A program made the position numbers and the translations under genes. The notes under the pieces were generated by a model that saw only the letters and a program-made list of their open reading frames with translations, was not told the DNA's origin and made no database searches. 64,000 bases of DNA from UBA5066 sp046331465 (GTDB taxonomy: Bacteria; Acidobacteriota; Thermoanaerobaculia; UBA5066): positions 1,736,001 to 1,800,000 of the forward strand of contig JAXLQV010000001.1 in NCBI GenBank assembly GCA_046331465.1, written 5' to 3'. The number at the start of each line of letters is the position of its first letter. Within the stretch, counting starts at the first letter, position 1. This document shows positions 50,329 to 58,833 of this stretch, piece after piece.

Positions 50329-51080
50329 CGGCCCTGCTGCTCCTCCTCCTCGGCCTCGCCGCGGCGGGGACGCCGCCTCCGGCGACGCCGGCGGAAGGAG
50401 GCCCGTGGATCGTCGTCCAGAAGGACGGGACGCGGGTGACGTTCGATTCGCCTCCCCGGGCGTCCGGGGGACGCCTGGTCGGGACGCTCCGGGGCTCCGG
50501 CACGCTCGTCTCGGTCCCGGAGGCGCGCGTCGACCGCGAGGCGACCGCGAAGGCGAACGCCCCCGGAGCGGTCTTGGCGCCCGCGCCGAAGGCGGTGGCG
50601 ACGCCGCGGCCGTTCGAGACGCCGCCCCTCGGCGACCGCGCGAAGCTCACGAGGTCGGCCGAGGAGGCGCAGCGCCTCCTGGAAGGGACCCGGGCCGGGA
50701 CCGGAACGGCCTCTCCGTCGCCTCCCGCGTCGCCTTCTCCCGCCTCGCCCGGCGAGGCGGTCCGAGTCCCCGCGGAGAGCGCTCCCGTCGACCGGATGGG
50801 ACGCGGCGAGGAGTACTGGCGGGAGAGGGCCGGGGCGCTCCGGAGCGAGCTCGTGCAGGCCGAGCGGGAGCTCGCGCAGGCGGAAGCCGACCTCGAGTCG
50901 GCCGAGAGGGCGTACCTCGGCCGGAGCGAGGCGGAGCGGACGACGTTCGTCGTCCAGCTCCTCGAGGCGAGGGACCGCGCGGCGCGGGCCCGGCGCGAGC
51001 ACGGCGAGTCCAGCGTCCGCTGGCAGGCCCTCGAGGAGGAGGCCCGCAAGGCGGGCGCTTTCCCGGGCTGGCTCCGGTAG
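50325..51080 (+). CDS. Secreted coiled-coil protein of unknown function
   Basis: 251 aa; its ATG overlaps the previous stop (ATGA). A short signal peptide (LLLLLLGLAAAGTP) precedes a small beta domain (WIVVQKDGTRVTFDSPP...SGTLVSVPEARVD), a disordered Pro/Ser/Ala stretch (about 85-155) and a C-terminal coiled coil (about 165-240; SELVQAERELAQAEADLESA). Probably periplasmic. The ending WQALEEEARKAGAFPGWLR recalls tails of other acidobacterial secreted proteins by general character only. A terminator follows. Confidence 0.65.
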   Translation: MTALLLLLLGLAAAGTPPPATPAEGGPWIVVQKDGTRVTFDSPPRASGGRLVGTLRGSGTLVSVPEARVDREATAKANAPGAVLAPAPKAVATPRPFETPPLGDRAKLTRSAEEAQRLLEGTRAGTGTASPSPPASPSPASPGEAVRVPAESAPVDRMGRGEEYWRERAGALRSELVQAERELAQAEADLESAERAYLGRSEAERTTFVVQLLEARDRAARARREHGESSVRWQALEEEARKAGAFPGWLR

Positions 51081-51090
51081 TCCTCGCTCG

Positions 51091-51120
51091 CCGGGGGGCT
51101 GAGCTTCGCGCGCCCCCCGG
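51091..51120 (+). terminator. Terminator after the fumarase operon
   Basis: A perfect 9-bp stem (51091-51099 with 51112-51120) with a 12-base loop lies 11 bases after the last stop and before the convergent folE stop. A CCCCC run but no U tract follows. Confidence 0.5.
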
Positions 51121-51150
51121 ACCCCCGATCAGGGAGCGGGTCGTCCGGCG

Positions 51151-51783
51151 TCAGCCTCGTCTTCTCAGCAGGTCCAAAAATTCCTCGCGCACCGCCTTCT
51201 GCATGAAGATGCCGCGGATCGCGGAGGTCACGGTCACCGAGCCGGGCTTGCGGACGCCGCGCATCTCGACGCAGAGGTGGCGGGCCTCGATCACGACCAT
51301 CACGCCCTGCGGCTTCAGCTCCTCTTCGAGGACCGTCGCGACCTGCTCGGTGAGCCGCTCCTGGAGCTGGGGGCGGCGGGCGAAGAAATCGAGGAGGCGG
51401 GGGAGCTTCGAGAGCCCGACGATCCTCTCGTTCGGGATGTAGGCGATGTGCCCGTGCCCGTAGAACGGGACGAAGTGGTGGGCGCACATGGAGTAGAAGG
51501 GGATCTCCTTCTCCATGACCATCGAGGTGTAGCGCTCGGCGTTCGGGAACGTGGTCAGCTTCGGCTTCGTCCCCTCGTCGAGACCCGAGAAGATCTCGAG
51601 GTACATCTTCGCGACGCGCTGGTCGGTGTGCAGGAGGTTCGGGTCGGTCTCCGGCGAGAGGCCGAGGATCCGGATGATCTCCTTCACGTGCCCGGAGATC
51701 AGCTCTATGCGGGGGTCGGTCGGCGCGGGGGCGTCGTGGAGCTCGAGCTGCGCGCCCGTCGGGGATTCCGTATTCGTCGCCAC
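51151..51783 (-). CDS. folE: GTP cyclohydrolase I
   Basis: 210 aa from GTG 51783. It opens GTP to dihydroneopterin triphosphate for folate or other pterins. Zinc and active-site residues appear in YSMCAHHFVPFYG (Cys, His, His) and ARHLCVEMRGV (the second zinc Cys). Other family blocks: GLSKLPRLLDFFARRPQLQE, RLTEQVATVL, TSAIRGIF. The start codon has no Shine-Dalgarno; TATGAT stands 6 bases upstream, indicating a leaderless mRNA. It diverges from pyk with only 32 bases between the starts. Confidence 0.94.
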   Translation of the reverse strand: MATNTESPTGAQLELHDAPAPTDPRIELISGHVKEIIRILGLSPETDPNLLHTDQRVAKMYLEIFSGLDEGTKPKLTTFPNAERYTSMVMEKEIPFYSMCAHHFVPFYGHGHIAYIPNERIVGLSKLPRLLDFFARRPQLQERLTEQVATVLEEELKPQGVMVVIEARHLCVEMRGVRKPGSVTVTSAIRGIFMQKAVREEFLDLLRRRG

Positions 51784-51789
51784 CGGGCC

Positions 51790-51795
51790 ATCATA
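51790..51795 (-). promoter_or_regulatory. -10 element for leaderless folE
   Basis: TATGAT on the minus strand (51795-51790) is 6 bases from the GTG start. A plus-strand TACGTT (51794-51799) overlaps it and could serve pyk, giving a leader of about 10 bases that still includes its GGAGGA site. Confidence 0.45.
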
Positions 51796-51815
51796 CGTTT
51801 CGACGGAGGAGCCGG

Positions 51816-53258
51816 ATGGCCAAGCCGACGAGGGAGTTCCGCGCCACGAGGATCGTCGCCACGATCGGCCCGCGTGCCGAGAAGGACGGCGAGCTCGTCC
51901 GCCTGCTGACCGCGGGCGTCGACGTCGTCCGACTGAACGGCGCCCACTGCCAGCCGGGCGACATCGCCCGGAGGGTCGCCCTGGTCCGCGAGGCCGAGAA
52001 GGCCGTCGGGCGGCCCGTGGGGATCCTTCTCGACCTCGGGGGGCCGAAGATCCGGGTGGGACCGATCGAGGGGGACACGACCGCCTGGAAGGACGGCGAC
52101 CTCGTCGAGATCGCCCCGGGGCACCGGGCCGGCGCGGGGAAGAGGATCTCGGTCACCTATCCCGCGCTCCTCTCCGAGGTCCGCCCCGGGGCGGAGATCC
52201 GGATCGCCGACGGCCTCATCCGGCTGCGGGTCGAGAAGCGCGAGGAGGGGTCGCTCAAGGCGCGCGTCCTCGCGGGGGGCGTGGTCCGGAAGGGGGCCGG
52301 CGTCAACTTCCCGAGCTCGGCCCTCTCGGCGCCGGCCGTCACCTCGAAGGACCGCCGGGACCTCGCGGAAGGGCTCGAGGCGGGGATCCAGTTCGTCGGC
52401 CTCTCGTTCGTCCGGTCCGTCGAGCACGTGAAGACGCTCCGGAAGCTGATCCAGGCGGCGCCCGTGGAGCGCCGCCCGTGGATCGTCTCGAAGATCGAGC
52501 GGGGCGAGGCGGTGCGCGACCTGCGCGAGATCGCCGCCGCCTCGGACGCGCTCATGGTCGCGCGCGGAGACCTCGGGGTCGAGACCGGGCTGGCCGCGGT
52601 GCCGGGGGCGCAGCGCGCGATCCTCCGCGTCGGACGCGAGCTCTCGGTGCCGGTCATCGTCGCGACGCAGATGCTCGAGTCGATGATCGAGCACCCGGTG
52701 CCGACGCGCGCGGAGGTCTCCGACGTCGCGAACGCCGTGAACGACGGGGCCGACGCCGTCATGCTCTCGGGCGAGACCGCCGTCGGCGCGTACCCGGTCG
52801 AGGCGGTGAGGGCGATGGACGAGATCGCGCGGGTCGCGGAGACGCAGCGGGCCGTCCCGCTCGAGATCCCCGAGCGCGAGGACCTCGGCCAGGACCACAC
52901 GCCGGTCGTCTGCGACGTCGCCGTCGTCGCCGCGCGCCGCTCCGGCGCGAGGGCGCTCGTCGTCTACACGGCCTCGGGCCGCACGGCGCGGCTCCTCTCG
53001 AAGGGCGTCGTGAAGATCCCGATCGTCGCCATCACGAGCTCGGAGGAGGTGCGCCGCCGCCTGACGCTCCTCCGGAACGTCGTCTCGTACCTCATCCCGC
53101 CCTCCGCGTCGGTCGAGGAGATGATCGCGAGCGGCGACCGGGTCCTCCGCGCGCACGCGCTCACGGCAGCGACGGTCGTCGAGGTCTCGGGCGCGGCCGC
53201 CCTCGAGGGGGCGACGAACACGGTGCGGGTCCGGACGATCCGGCCTACTCGAAGGTGA
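51816..53258 (+). CDS. pyk: Pyruvate kinase
   Basis: 480 aa with GGAGGAG before the ATG. It converts PEP and ADP to pyruvate and ATP. Motifs: TRIVATIGPRAEKD, the substrate loop VVRLNGAHCQPGD (family usually NFSHG; here NGAHC, a variant), catalytic Lys in IVSKIERGEAV, VARGDLGVE, and ATQMLESMIEHPVPTRAEVSD. The C-terminal domain is present (TASGRTARLLSKGV). Its 3' end overlaps the convergent phosphodiesterase gene by 14 bases. It connects with the PEP/pyruvate-binding proteins only by theme. Confidence 0.93.
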   Translation: MAKPTREFRATRIVATIGPRAEKDGELVRLLTAGVDVVRLNGAHCQPGDIARRVALVREAEKAVGRPVGILLDLGGPKIRVGPIEGDTTAWKDGDLVEIAPGHRAGAGKRISVTYPALLSEVRPGAEIRIADGLIRLRVEKREEGSLKARVLAGGVVRKGAGVNFPSSALSAPAVTSKDRRDLAEGLEAGIQFVGLSFVRSVEHVKTLRKLIQAAPVERRPWIVSKIERGEAVRDLREIAAASDALMVARGDLGVETGLAAVPGAQRAILRVGRELSVPVIVATQMLESMIEHPVPTRAEVSDVANAVNDGADAVMLSGETAVGAYPVEAVRAMDEIARVAETQRAVPLEIPEREDLGQDHTPVVCDVAVVAARRSGARALVVYTASGRTARLLSKGVVKIPIVAITSSEEVRRRLTLLRNVVSYLIPPSASVEEMIASGDRVLRAHALTAATVVEVSGAAALEGATNTVRVRTIRPTRR

Positions 53259-54969
53259 GCGTGTCCGGCGCGGGGAGCGGCGCCGGGGGCCCGAGCGGCT
53301 CGGTGAGGATGCCGAGCGAGCGGCCGTCCATCTCGGCGGGGTCGAAGGGGACGCCGAGGTAGGAGAGGAGCGTCGGCGTCAGGTCGAGCGTCCGCGCCGC
53401 GAAGAGGTGCCCCGTCCTCACGCCGGGGCCGGCGAAGACGAGCGGCACGACGGTCTCGACGCGGGAGAGGGCGCCGTGCCCGCCGAGCCTGCCGGCGCGG
53501 AAGCCGGTGCCGTCGACGGGGGAGACGAGGACGTCGGGGGCGCGCGGAGAGTCGAAGAACTCGACGGCCTGGACGGGGAGGTCCGGGTACGCCGTGAGCG
53601 CGGAGCCGGCGAGCCACTCGGCGGAGGAGAGCGGCCGGCTGACGAGCGCGGTCGGGTAGCCGAGCGGGTCCTCTCCCTCGAGCACCCGGTAGGTGTAGAC
53701 GCCCTGCCCGTCCTCGAGCTCCGCGCGGTGGGCCTCGGCGCGCCCGCGGGGGCCGTAGACGTCGACCCAGCCCGACTCGGGTCCCCGGGTCAGGACGAGC
53801 CGGATCTCCGGGAGGTGCGCGAGCGCCTCCGCGAACTCGGAGCGGGGCGGCACCGGCGGGGGCGGGCCCGACGCCTTGCGCCGCTTCGGCTTGCTCCGCG
53901 CCTTCAGGAGCGCGCGCGGCACGTCCTCCGCGGGGCGGTTCGTGGGGAGCCAGATCATCGCGCCCCGGTAGGCCCCGACGACGACCTGCGCCTCGCCGAC
54001 GTCGTAGGTCCCGGGCTTCTGGGCCTTCGACGGGACGAGGACGCAGTCCTCGCCGGTGCAGTCGGCGACGGTCGGGTGGCTGTAGAGGACGCGGTGGACG
54101 AGCTCGTCCGCGGCGACGAAGCGCGTGTAGGGGGCGTGACCGTGGTCCCCGAGGAGGACGAAGAGGACGCGGTCCCGGACTCCCCACTTCCGGAGCCTCC
54201 TCACGAGCCGCGCGAAGCCCCGGTCGATCGACCGCATGATCTCGCGGAAGGGCTCGCTCGCCGGTCCCTCGAAGTGCGCGACCTCGTCCGGGCCGAGGAG
54301 GTGACCCCACGCGATCGACGGGAGCGATCCCGCCGACAGCGCGCCGCGGTAGGCGTCGCCCAGGTCGTCGATCGTCTTCCGGTCGAGGAAGGCCCAGTCG
54401 TTTCTCAGGTACGAGGCGACGACGGTGGAGAGGTTCTTCACGTGGACGGTCACCCCGCGGGCCATCGGCGTCGTCACCGCGACGCTGTCGGCGGGGAGCC
54501 TCTCGAAGATCGTCTTCGCCCCGGGCGTCAGGAACTCCGCCGACGAGTAGGCGCGGAAGATGTTCGTGTGCGCCTCGCGGATCTGGAGGCGGCGGTCGAG
54601 CCAGATGTTCGCCGGGATGCCGTGGTGCCCGGGGAAGAGCCCCGTCTGGAGGGCCGCGAGGTTCGGGTAGGTCTCGCTCGGGATGGAGGAGACCGCCGTG
54701 TCGACCGAGAGGCCGCGGTCGAGGAGCTCGGCCCGGATCGTCGGGATGTCCCCCGCCGCGGCGGCGCGGTCCAGGGCCTCCTTCGAGAGCCCGTCGAAGA
54801 AGAGGACGCAGACGGAGAGAGTGACGGGGGGCTTCACGGCGGCGGCGGCCGTCCGCGCCTGGTGGTGGACCGTGCAGGCCCAGAGGGTCGCGACGACGGT
54901 CAGGGCGGTCACGGGCCCCGCCCAGAACGGGAGCGGCCTCGCGCCCCCGGGTCCCTCGCTCCTCCGCAC
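53245..54969 (-). CDS. Type I phosphodiesterase/nucleotide-pyrophosphatase (alkaline phosphatase superfamily)
   Basis: 574 aa from GTG 54969. One N-terminal membrane segment or signal (FWAGPVTALTVVATLWAC) is followed by the alkaline-phosphatase-like fold. First metal Asp is in VLFFDGLSK; the nucleophile Ser/Thr region is SSIPSETYPNLAALQTG with GLFPGHHGIPAN. Second-site residues are in WGHLLGPDEVAHFEG, GDHGHAP and GGHGALSR. It likely acts in the periplasm on phosphate or phosphonate diesters. Substrate unknown. The GTG lacks a Shine-Dalgarno; TATCCT lies 7 bases upstream and overlaps the -10 of the divergent PHP gene. Confidence 0.85.
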   Translation of the reverse strand: MRRSEGPGGARPLPFWAGPVTALTVVATLWACTVHHQARTAAAAVKPPVTLSVCVLFFDGLSKEALDRAAAAGDIPTIRAELLDRGLSVDTAVSSIPSETYPNLAALQTGLFPGHHGIPANIWLDRRLQIREAHTNIFRAYSSAEFLTPGAKTIFERLPADSVAVTTPMARGVTVHVKNLSTVVASYLRNDWAFLDRKTIDDLGDAYRGALSAGSLPSIAWGHLLGPDEVAHFEGPASEPFREIMRSIDRGFARLVRRLRKWGVRDRVLFVLLGDHGHAPYTRFVAADELVHRVLYSHPTVADCTGEDCVLVPSKAQKPGTYDVGEAQVVVGAYRGAMIWLPTNRPAEDVPRALLKARSKPKRRKASGPPPPVPPRSEFAEALAHLPEIRLVLTRGPESGWVDVYGPRGRAEAHRAELEDGQGVYTYRVLEGEDPLGYPTALVSRPLSSAEWLAGSALTAYPDLPVQAVEFFDSPRAPDVLVSPVDGTGFRAGRLGGHGALSRVETVVPLVFAGPGVRTGHLFAARTLDLTPTLLSYLGVPFDPAEMDGRSLGILTEPLGPPAPLPAPDTLTFE

Positions 54970-54975
54970 GTCGCG

Positions 54976-54982
54976 TAGGATA
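54976..54982. promoter_or_regulatory. Shared bidirectional -10 element
   Basis: TAGGATA reads TAGGAT on the plus strand (54976-54981, 6 bases before ATG 54988) and TATCCT on the minus strand (54982-54977, 7 bases before GTG 54969). The two divergent start codons are only 18 bases apart, so both mRNAs would be leaderless. Confidence 0.5.
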
Positions 54983-54987
54983 CCGGG

Positions 54988-55857
54988 ATGCCGTTCGGCG
55001 GGGCGGACCTCCACTTCCACTCGATCGTCTCCGACGGCGTCGAGACGCCGGCCGAGCTCGTCGCGCGCGCCGTCGCGGCGGGCCTCTCGGTCGCCGCGCT
55101 GACGGACCACGACGCCGTCCACGGCATTGCGGCCTTCGAGGCCGCCGCCGCCGGCACGGGCCTCGTCGCGGCCGGGGGCGCGGAGCTCTCCGTCTCCGAG
55201 CGGGGAGAGGACGTCCACCTCCTCGGCCTCTTCGTCGACCCGTCCGAGCCGGCGCTCGGGGCGCGCCTCGCCGGGATCCGGACGGACCGCGACCGGCGCG
55301 GCGAGGCGATGGTGGAGAAGCTCGCGACGCTCGGCGTCGAGCTCGACCTCCCCGCGCTCCGGGCGGCGGTGGGCGAGGGCGCTTTCGGCCGGCCGCACGT
55401 TGCGCGGGCGCTCGTGGCGAAGGGGGTCGTCGCGAGCTCCGAGGAGGCCTTCGAACGCTTCCTCGGCGAGGGGCGCCCCGCGTTCGTGCCGAAGGCGCGG
55501 TGGAGCCTGGCCGAGGCGGTCGAGGCGGTCCGCCGCGCCGGGGGCCTCGCGGTCCTCGCGCACCCCGTCTGGTACTCCGACGTGGCCGGCCTCCTGCGGC
55601 AGGGGCGCGGCCTCGGCCTCGACGGCGTCGAGGTCTGGCACCCCGACAACGACGGCCGCGAGGAGGAGCTCCTCCGGGAGGCGGAGGCGCTCGGCCTACT
55701 CGTCACGGCCGGATCCGATTTCCACACCGAGAGGGACGGGGGCCGGACGCTCGGCGCGCGACGGCTCGGCGAGGCGCCCTGGGAGAGGCTCGCGGCCGCC
55801 GGGGTCGCCCGGAGGCGCGAGGCGGGACGGGCCCCTCTCGACCTCTCTCCCCGCTGA
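54988..55857 (+). CDS. PHP-domain phosphoesterase (TrpH/YciV, RNase AM-like)
   Basis: 289 aa. PHP metal-binding motifs: DLHFHSIVSDG (residues 7-17), LTDHDAVHG, GGAELSV, GRPHVARALV, LAHPVW, EVWHPDND and GSDFHTE. The insertion domain between the third and fourth motifs is as in YciV/TrpH proteins, which are 3',5'-nucleotide phosphatases or 5'-3' exoribonucleases. Role in RNA or nucleotide turnover is inferred. The start is leaderless with TAGGAT 6 bases upstream. dnaB follows in the same direction after 37 bases with its own -10. Confidence 0.88.
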   Translation: MPFGGADLHFHSIVSDGVETPAELVARAVAAGLSVAALTDHDAVHGIAAFEAAAAGTGLVAAGGAELSVSERGEDVHLLGLFVDPSEPALGARLAGIRTDRDRRGEAMVEKLATLGVELDLPALRAAVGEGAFGRPHVARALVAKGVVASSEEAFERFLGEGRPAFVPKARWSLAEAVEAVRRAGGLAVLAHPVWYSDVAGLLRQGRGLGLDGVEVWHPDNDGREEELLREAEALGLLVTAGSDFHTERDGGRTLGARRLGEAPWERLAAAGVARRREAGRAPLDLSPR

Positions 55858-55894
55858 GACTCGGGCTGCCCGAATGGTGTAGAACAGTCCGTCC

Positions 55895-57253
55895 ATGGCG
55901 TCCGTCCTCCCTGCCGAAGTCGAGGCCCTCCCCTCCCGACCGGAGGCGGAGCGCAGCCTTCTCGGGGCGCTCCTGATCGACGGGGGCCTCCTGACGCGCG
56001 TCATGGAGCACGTCGTCCCGGAGGACTTCGCCGCCGAGGCGCACCGGCTCGCGTACGAGGCCTGCCTCGCGCTCTCGGACCGGAAGGAGTCGGTGGACCT
56101 CGTGACGGTCCAGGCCGAGCTCGAGCGGAACGGCCGGCTCGAGCGGGCGGGCGGCCCGGCCTACCTCTCGGGCCTGCTCGACAACGTCCCCGACGTCGAG
56201 AGCGTCGAGAGCTACGCCCGGCTCGTCCGCGAGGCCGCGCTCCGCCGCCAGCTCATCCTCCAGTCGCGCCGCGCCGCGCGCGCCGCCGTGAACGCGCCGG
56301 ACGCACAGGCCGTCCTCGAGGCCGCGCAGCAGGAGCTCGTCGACATCGCGAAGGGGAGCCTGAAGGGCGGCTTCCAGCGCCTCTCCGAGATCGCGGAGAA
56401 GAACGAGGACGAGATCCAGAAGATCCAGGCGCGCGGGACGATGCTGACGGGCGTCCCGACCGGGTTCTCGCGCCTGAACGCCCTGACGCAGGGATTCCAG
56501 AAGACCGACCTCATCGTCCTGGCGGCCCGCCCGGGCATGGGGAAGACGGCCTTCGCGCTGAACATCGCCGCGCACCTGACGATCCACAACCCCTACTGCG
56601 TCGCCTTCTTCTCGCTCGAGATGAGCGCGCCCCAGCTCGGCTTCCGGATCCAGTGCGCGGAGGCGCGCGTGAACCTCCAGAGGCTCCGCGAGGGGCGTCT
56701 CTCGAAGGAGGAGAAGAAGTTCCTCTTCTACACGACGCAGCAGATGCGCGACGCGCGCTTCTACATCGACGACCAGCCTTCCATCTCGCTCCTCGAGATG
56801 CGCGCGCGGGCGCTCCAGCTCAAGCAGGCGCAGAAGGGGCTCGACGCGGTCTTCGTCGACTACCTCCAGATCATGGGGTCGCGCCAGAAGTACGAGAACC
56901 GGACGCAGGAGGTCGGCTCGTACTCGCGGGGGCTGAAGGCGCTCGCCAAGGAGCTCGACGTCCCGGTCATCGCGCTCTCCCAGCTCTCGCGCCGGACGGA
57001 GCAGCGGGGCTCGGAGAAGGAGCCGCAGCTCTCGGACCTCCGCGAGTCGGGAGCGATCGAGCAGGACGCCGACGTCGTCATCTTCCTCTCGAGGCCCGAG
57101 TACTACGACAAGGACACGGCCGACAAGAACGTCTGCGAGGTCATCGTCGCCAAGCAGAGGAACGGCCCGACGGGGCGCTTCTCGCTCGGCTGGTCGGGGG
57201 AGACGACCCGGTTCTCCGACCTCGCCCAGGTCGGCGAAGGGGGCCCGGCGTGA
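55895..57253 (+). CDS. dnaB: Replicative DNA helicase
   Basis: 452 aa. N-terminal primase-interacting domain (LPSRPEAERSLLGALLIDG) and C-terminal RecA-like motor with Walker A AARPGMGKTAFAL, Walker B AVFVDYLQIM, LSQLSRRTEQRG and the C-terminal arginine region AKQRNGPTGRFSLGW. Length is normal and no intein is present. TAGAAC lies 9 bases before the ATG and there is no Shine-Dalgarno, so the mRNA may have a leader of only a few bases. Confidence 0.96.
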   Translation: MASVLPAEVEALPSRPEAERSLLGALLIDGGLLTRVMEHVVPEDFAAEAHRLAYEACLALSDRKESVDLVTVQAELERNGRLERAGGPAYLSGLLDNVPDVESVESYARLVREAALRRQLILQSRRAARAAVNAPDAQAVLEAAQQELVDIAKGSLKGGFQRLSEIAEKNEDEIQKIQARGTMLTGVPTGFSRLNALTQGFQKTDLIVLAARPGMGKTAFALNIAAHLTIHNPYCVAFFSLEMSAPQLGFRIQCAEARVNLQRLREGRLSKEEKKFLFYTTQQMRDARFYIDDQPSISLLEMRARALQLKQAQKGLDAVFVDYLQIMGSRQKYENRTQEVGSYSRGLKALAKELDVPVIALSQLSRRTEQRGSEKEPQLSDLRESGAIEQDADVVIFLSRPEYYDKDTADKNVCEVIVAKQRNGPTGRFSLGWSGETTRFSDLAQVGEGGPA

Positions 57254-57277
57254 GAGCGCGGCGCGGGGAGCGGCCCG

Positions 57278-58045
57278 ATGGGCGCCCTTGAGGCCCTCGG
57301 CCGGCTGGCCCTCGCCGTCCTCGAGTTCCACGGCCGCTGCGTCTCCCTCCTCGTCCTGACCGTCCGGGGCCTCTTCCGGAGGCCGTTCGACGGGCGCGCG
57401 CTCGCGAACCAGGTCGTCCGGGTCGGGGTCGACAGCCTCCCGGTCGTCCTCCTGACGGCCGTCTTCACCGGCGCGGTCCTCGCGCTCCAGACCTTCACCG
57501 GCTTCCAGCGCTTCCACGCCGAGGCGTACGTCGGCTCGGTCGTCTCGCTCGCGATGCTCCGCGAGCTCGCGCCCGTCCTGACGGGGCTGATGGTCACGGG
57601 CCGCTCGGGGAGCGCGATGGCGGCCGAGATCGGGTCGATGCGGGTCACCGAGCAGATCGACGCGCTCGTCGCGCTCGCGACGGACCCGGTCCAGTACCTC
57701 TTCGTGCCGCGGATCCTCGCCGGCATCGTCGTCCTGCCGATGCTCGTCGTCCTCGCGAACGCGCTCGGCATCACCGGGGGGTACCTCGTCGCGGTCCGGC
57801 TCCTCGGGGCGAACCCCGTGGTCTACGTGGGGAACACGTTCCAGTACCTCGAGCTGAACGACCTCTGGTCGGGCCTCATCAAGTCCGCCGTCTTCGGGCT
57901 CCTCCTGACGCTCATCGGCTGCCAGCAGGGCTTCGACACGACGGGGGGCGCCGAGGGGGTGGGCCGTTCCACGACCACGGCCGTCGTCCTCGGCTCGCTC
58001 GCGATCCTCGTCTCGGACTTCTTCCTGACGAAGGTGCTCTTCTGA
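57278..58045 (+). CDS. mlaE: MlaE-family ABC transporter permease
   Basis: 255 aa with GGGAG before the ATG. Five to six membrane helices of the MlaE/YrbE type and the family core motif LAPVLTGLMVTGRSGSAMAAEIGSM (positions about 97-121, key GR-GSA-AAEIG). It forms the inner-membrane channel for phospholipid traffic between the membranes, with MlaF and MlaD encoded next. The first gene of a compact operon, with a 4-base overlap to mlaF if that gene starts at the CTG. Confidence 0.93.
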   Translation: MGALEALGRLALAVLEFHGRCVSLLVLTVRGLFRRPFDGRALANQVVRVGVDSLPVVLLTAVFTGAVLALQTFTGFQRFHAEAYVGSVVSLAMLRELAPVLTGLMVTGRSGSAMAAEIGSMRVTEQIDALVALATDPVQYLFVPRILAGIVVLPMLVVLANALGITGGYLVAVRLLGANPVVYVGNTFQYLELNDLWSGLIKSAVFGLLLTLIGCQQGFDTTGGAEGVGRSTTTAVVLGSLAILVSDFFLTKVLF

Positions 58046-58833
58046 GCGCCCCCGCCGCTCCGCCCGAGATCCGCCTCGCGGGCGTGCGGAAGAGCTTCGG
58101 AGAGAAGCTCGTCCTCGACGACGTCGGCCTCGAGGTCGCGAGGGGCGAGTCCCTCGTCGTCCTCGGGAAGTCGGGGGCGGGCAAGAGCGTCCTCCTGAAG
58201 CACATGATCGGCCTCCTCGAGCCCGACGCGGGGCGGGTCGAGGTCGAGGGCGAGGACCTCTGGGCGGCTTCCCGTGCCCGGAGGGACGAGCTCCGCAGGC
58301 GGTTCGGCATGTCCTTCCAGGAGGGGGCCCTCTTCGACTCGATGTCGGTGGGGGAGAACATCGCCTTCCCGCTCCGCCGCCACACGACGATGACCCGCGG
58401 GGAGGTCCTCGCCCGCGTCGCCGAGTGCCTCGCGCTCGTGAGGCTCCCGGGGATCGAGGAGAAGAGGCCCTCGGAGCTCTCGGGGGGCATGCGGCGGAGG
58501 GTCGGCTTCGCGCGCGCGATCGCGCTGAGGCCCGAGGTGCTCCTCTTCGACGAGCCGACGACGGGCCTCGACCCGATCACGACCGACGTCCTCGTGAGGG
58601 TCATGGCCGAGCTCCGGGACCGGCTGAACCCGACCATGGTGACGATCACCCACGACCTCCACGTCGCCTTCGGCGTCGCGGAGCGGATCGCCCTCCTCGA
58701 CCGGGGGAAGGTCCGCGTCGACCTCCCTCCGGCGGCGTTCCGCGAGTCGGAAGACCCCCGCGTCGTCGCCTTCCTGCGCGGGGACGGCAGCCTCGACGCG
58801 GAATCCGGTTATCGTGAGGGAGCGACCGCATGA
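58042..58833 (+). CDS. mlaF: MlaF-family ABC transporter ATP-binding protein
   Basis: 263 aa if started at CTG 58042, which overlaps the mlaE stop (CTGA) and has GAAGG upstream. The first ordinary start, GTG 58084, would remove the opening strand EIRLAGV of the ABC fold. Walker A LGKSGAGKSVLLK, Q-loop SFQEGALFDSM, signature LSGGMRRRVGFARAIA, Walker B EVLLFDEPTTGLDP and H-loop TITHDLH are intact. It powers MlaE. The mlaD start overlaps its stop (ATGA). Confidence 0.9.
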   Translation: MSAPAAPPEIRLAGVRKSFGEKLVLDDVGLEVARGESLVVLGKSGAGKSVLLKHMIGLLEPDAGRVEVEGEDLWAASRARRDELRRRFGMSFQEGALFDSMSVGENIAFPLRRHTTMTRGEVLARVAECLALVRLPGIEEKRPSELSGGMRRRVGFARAIALRPEVLLFDEPTTGLDPITTDVLVRVMAELRDRLNPTMVTITHDLHVAFGVAERIALLDRGKVRVDLPPAAFRESEDPRVVAFLRGDGSLDAESGYREGATA

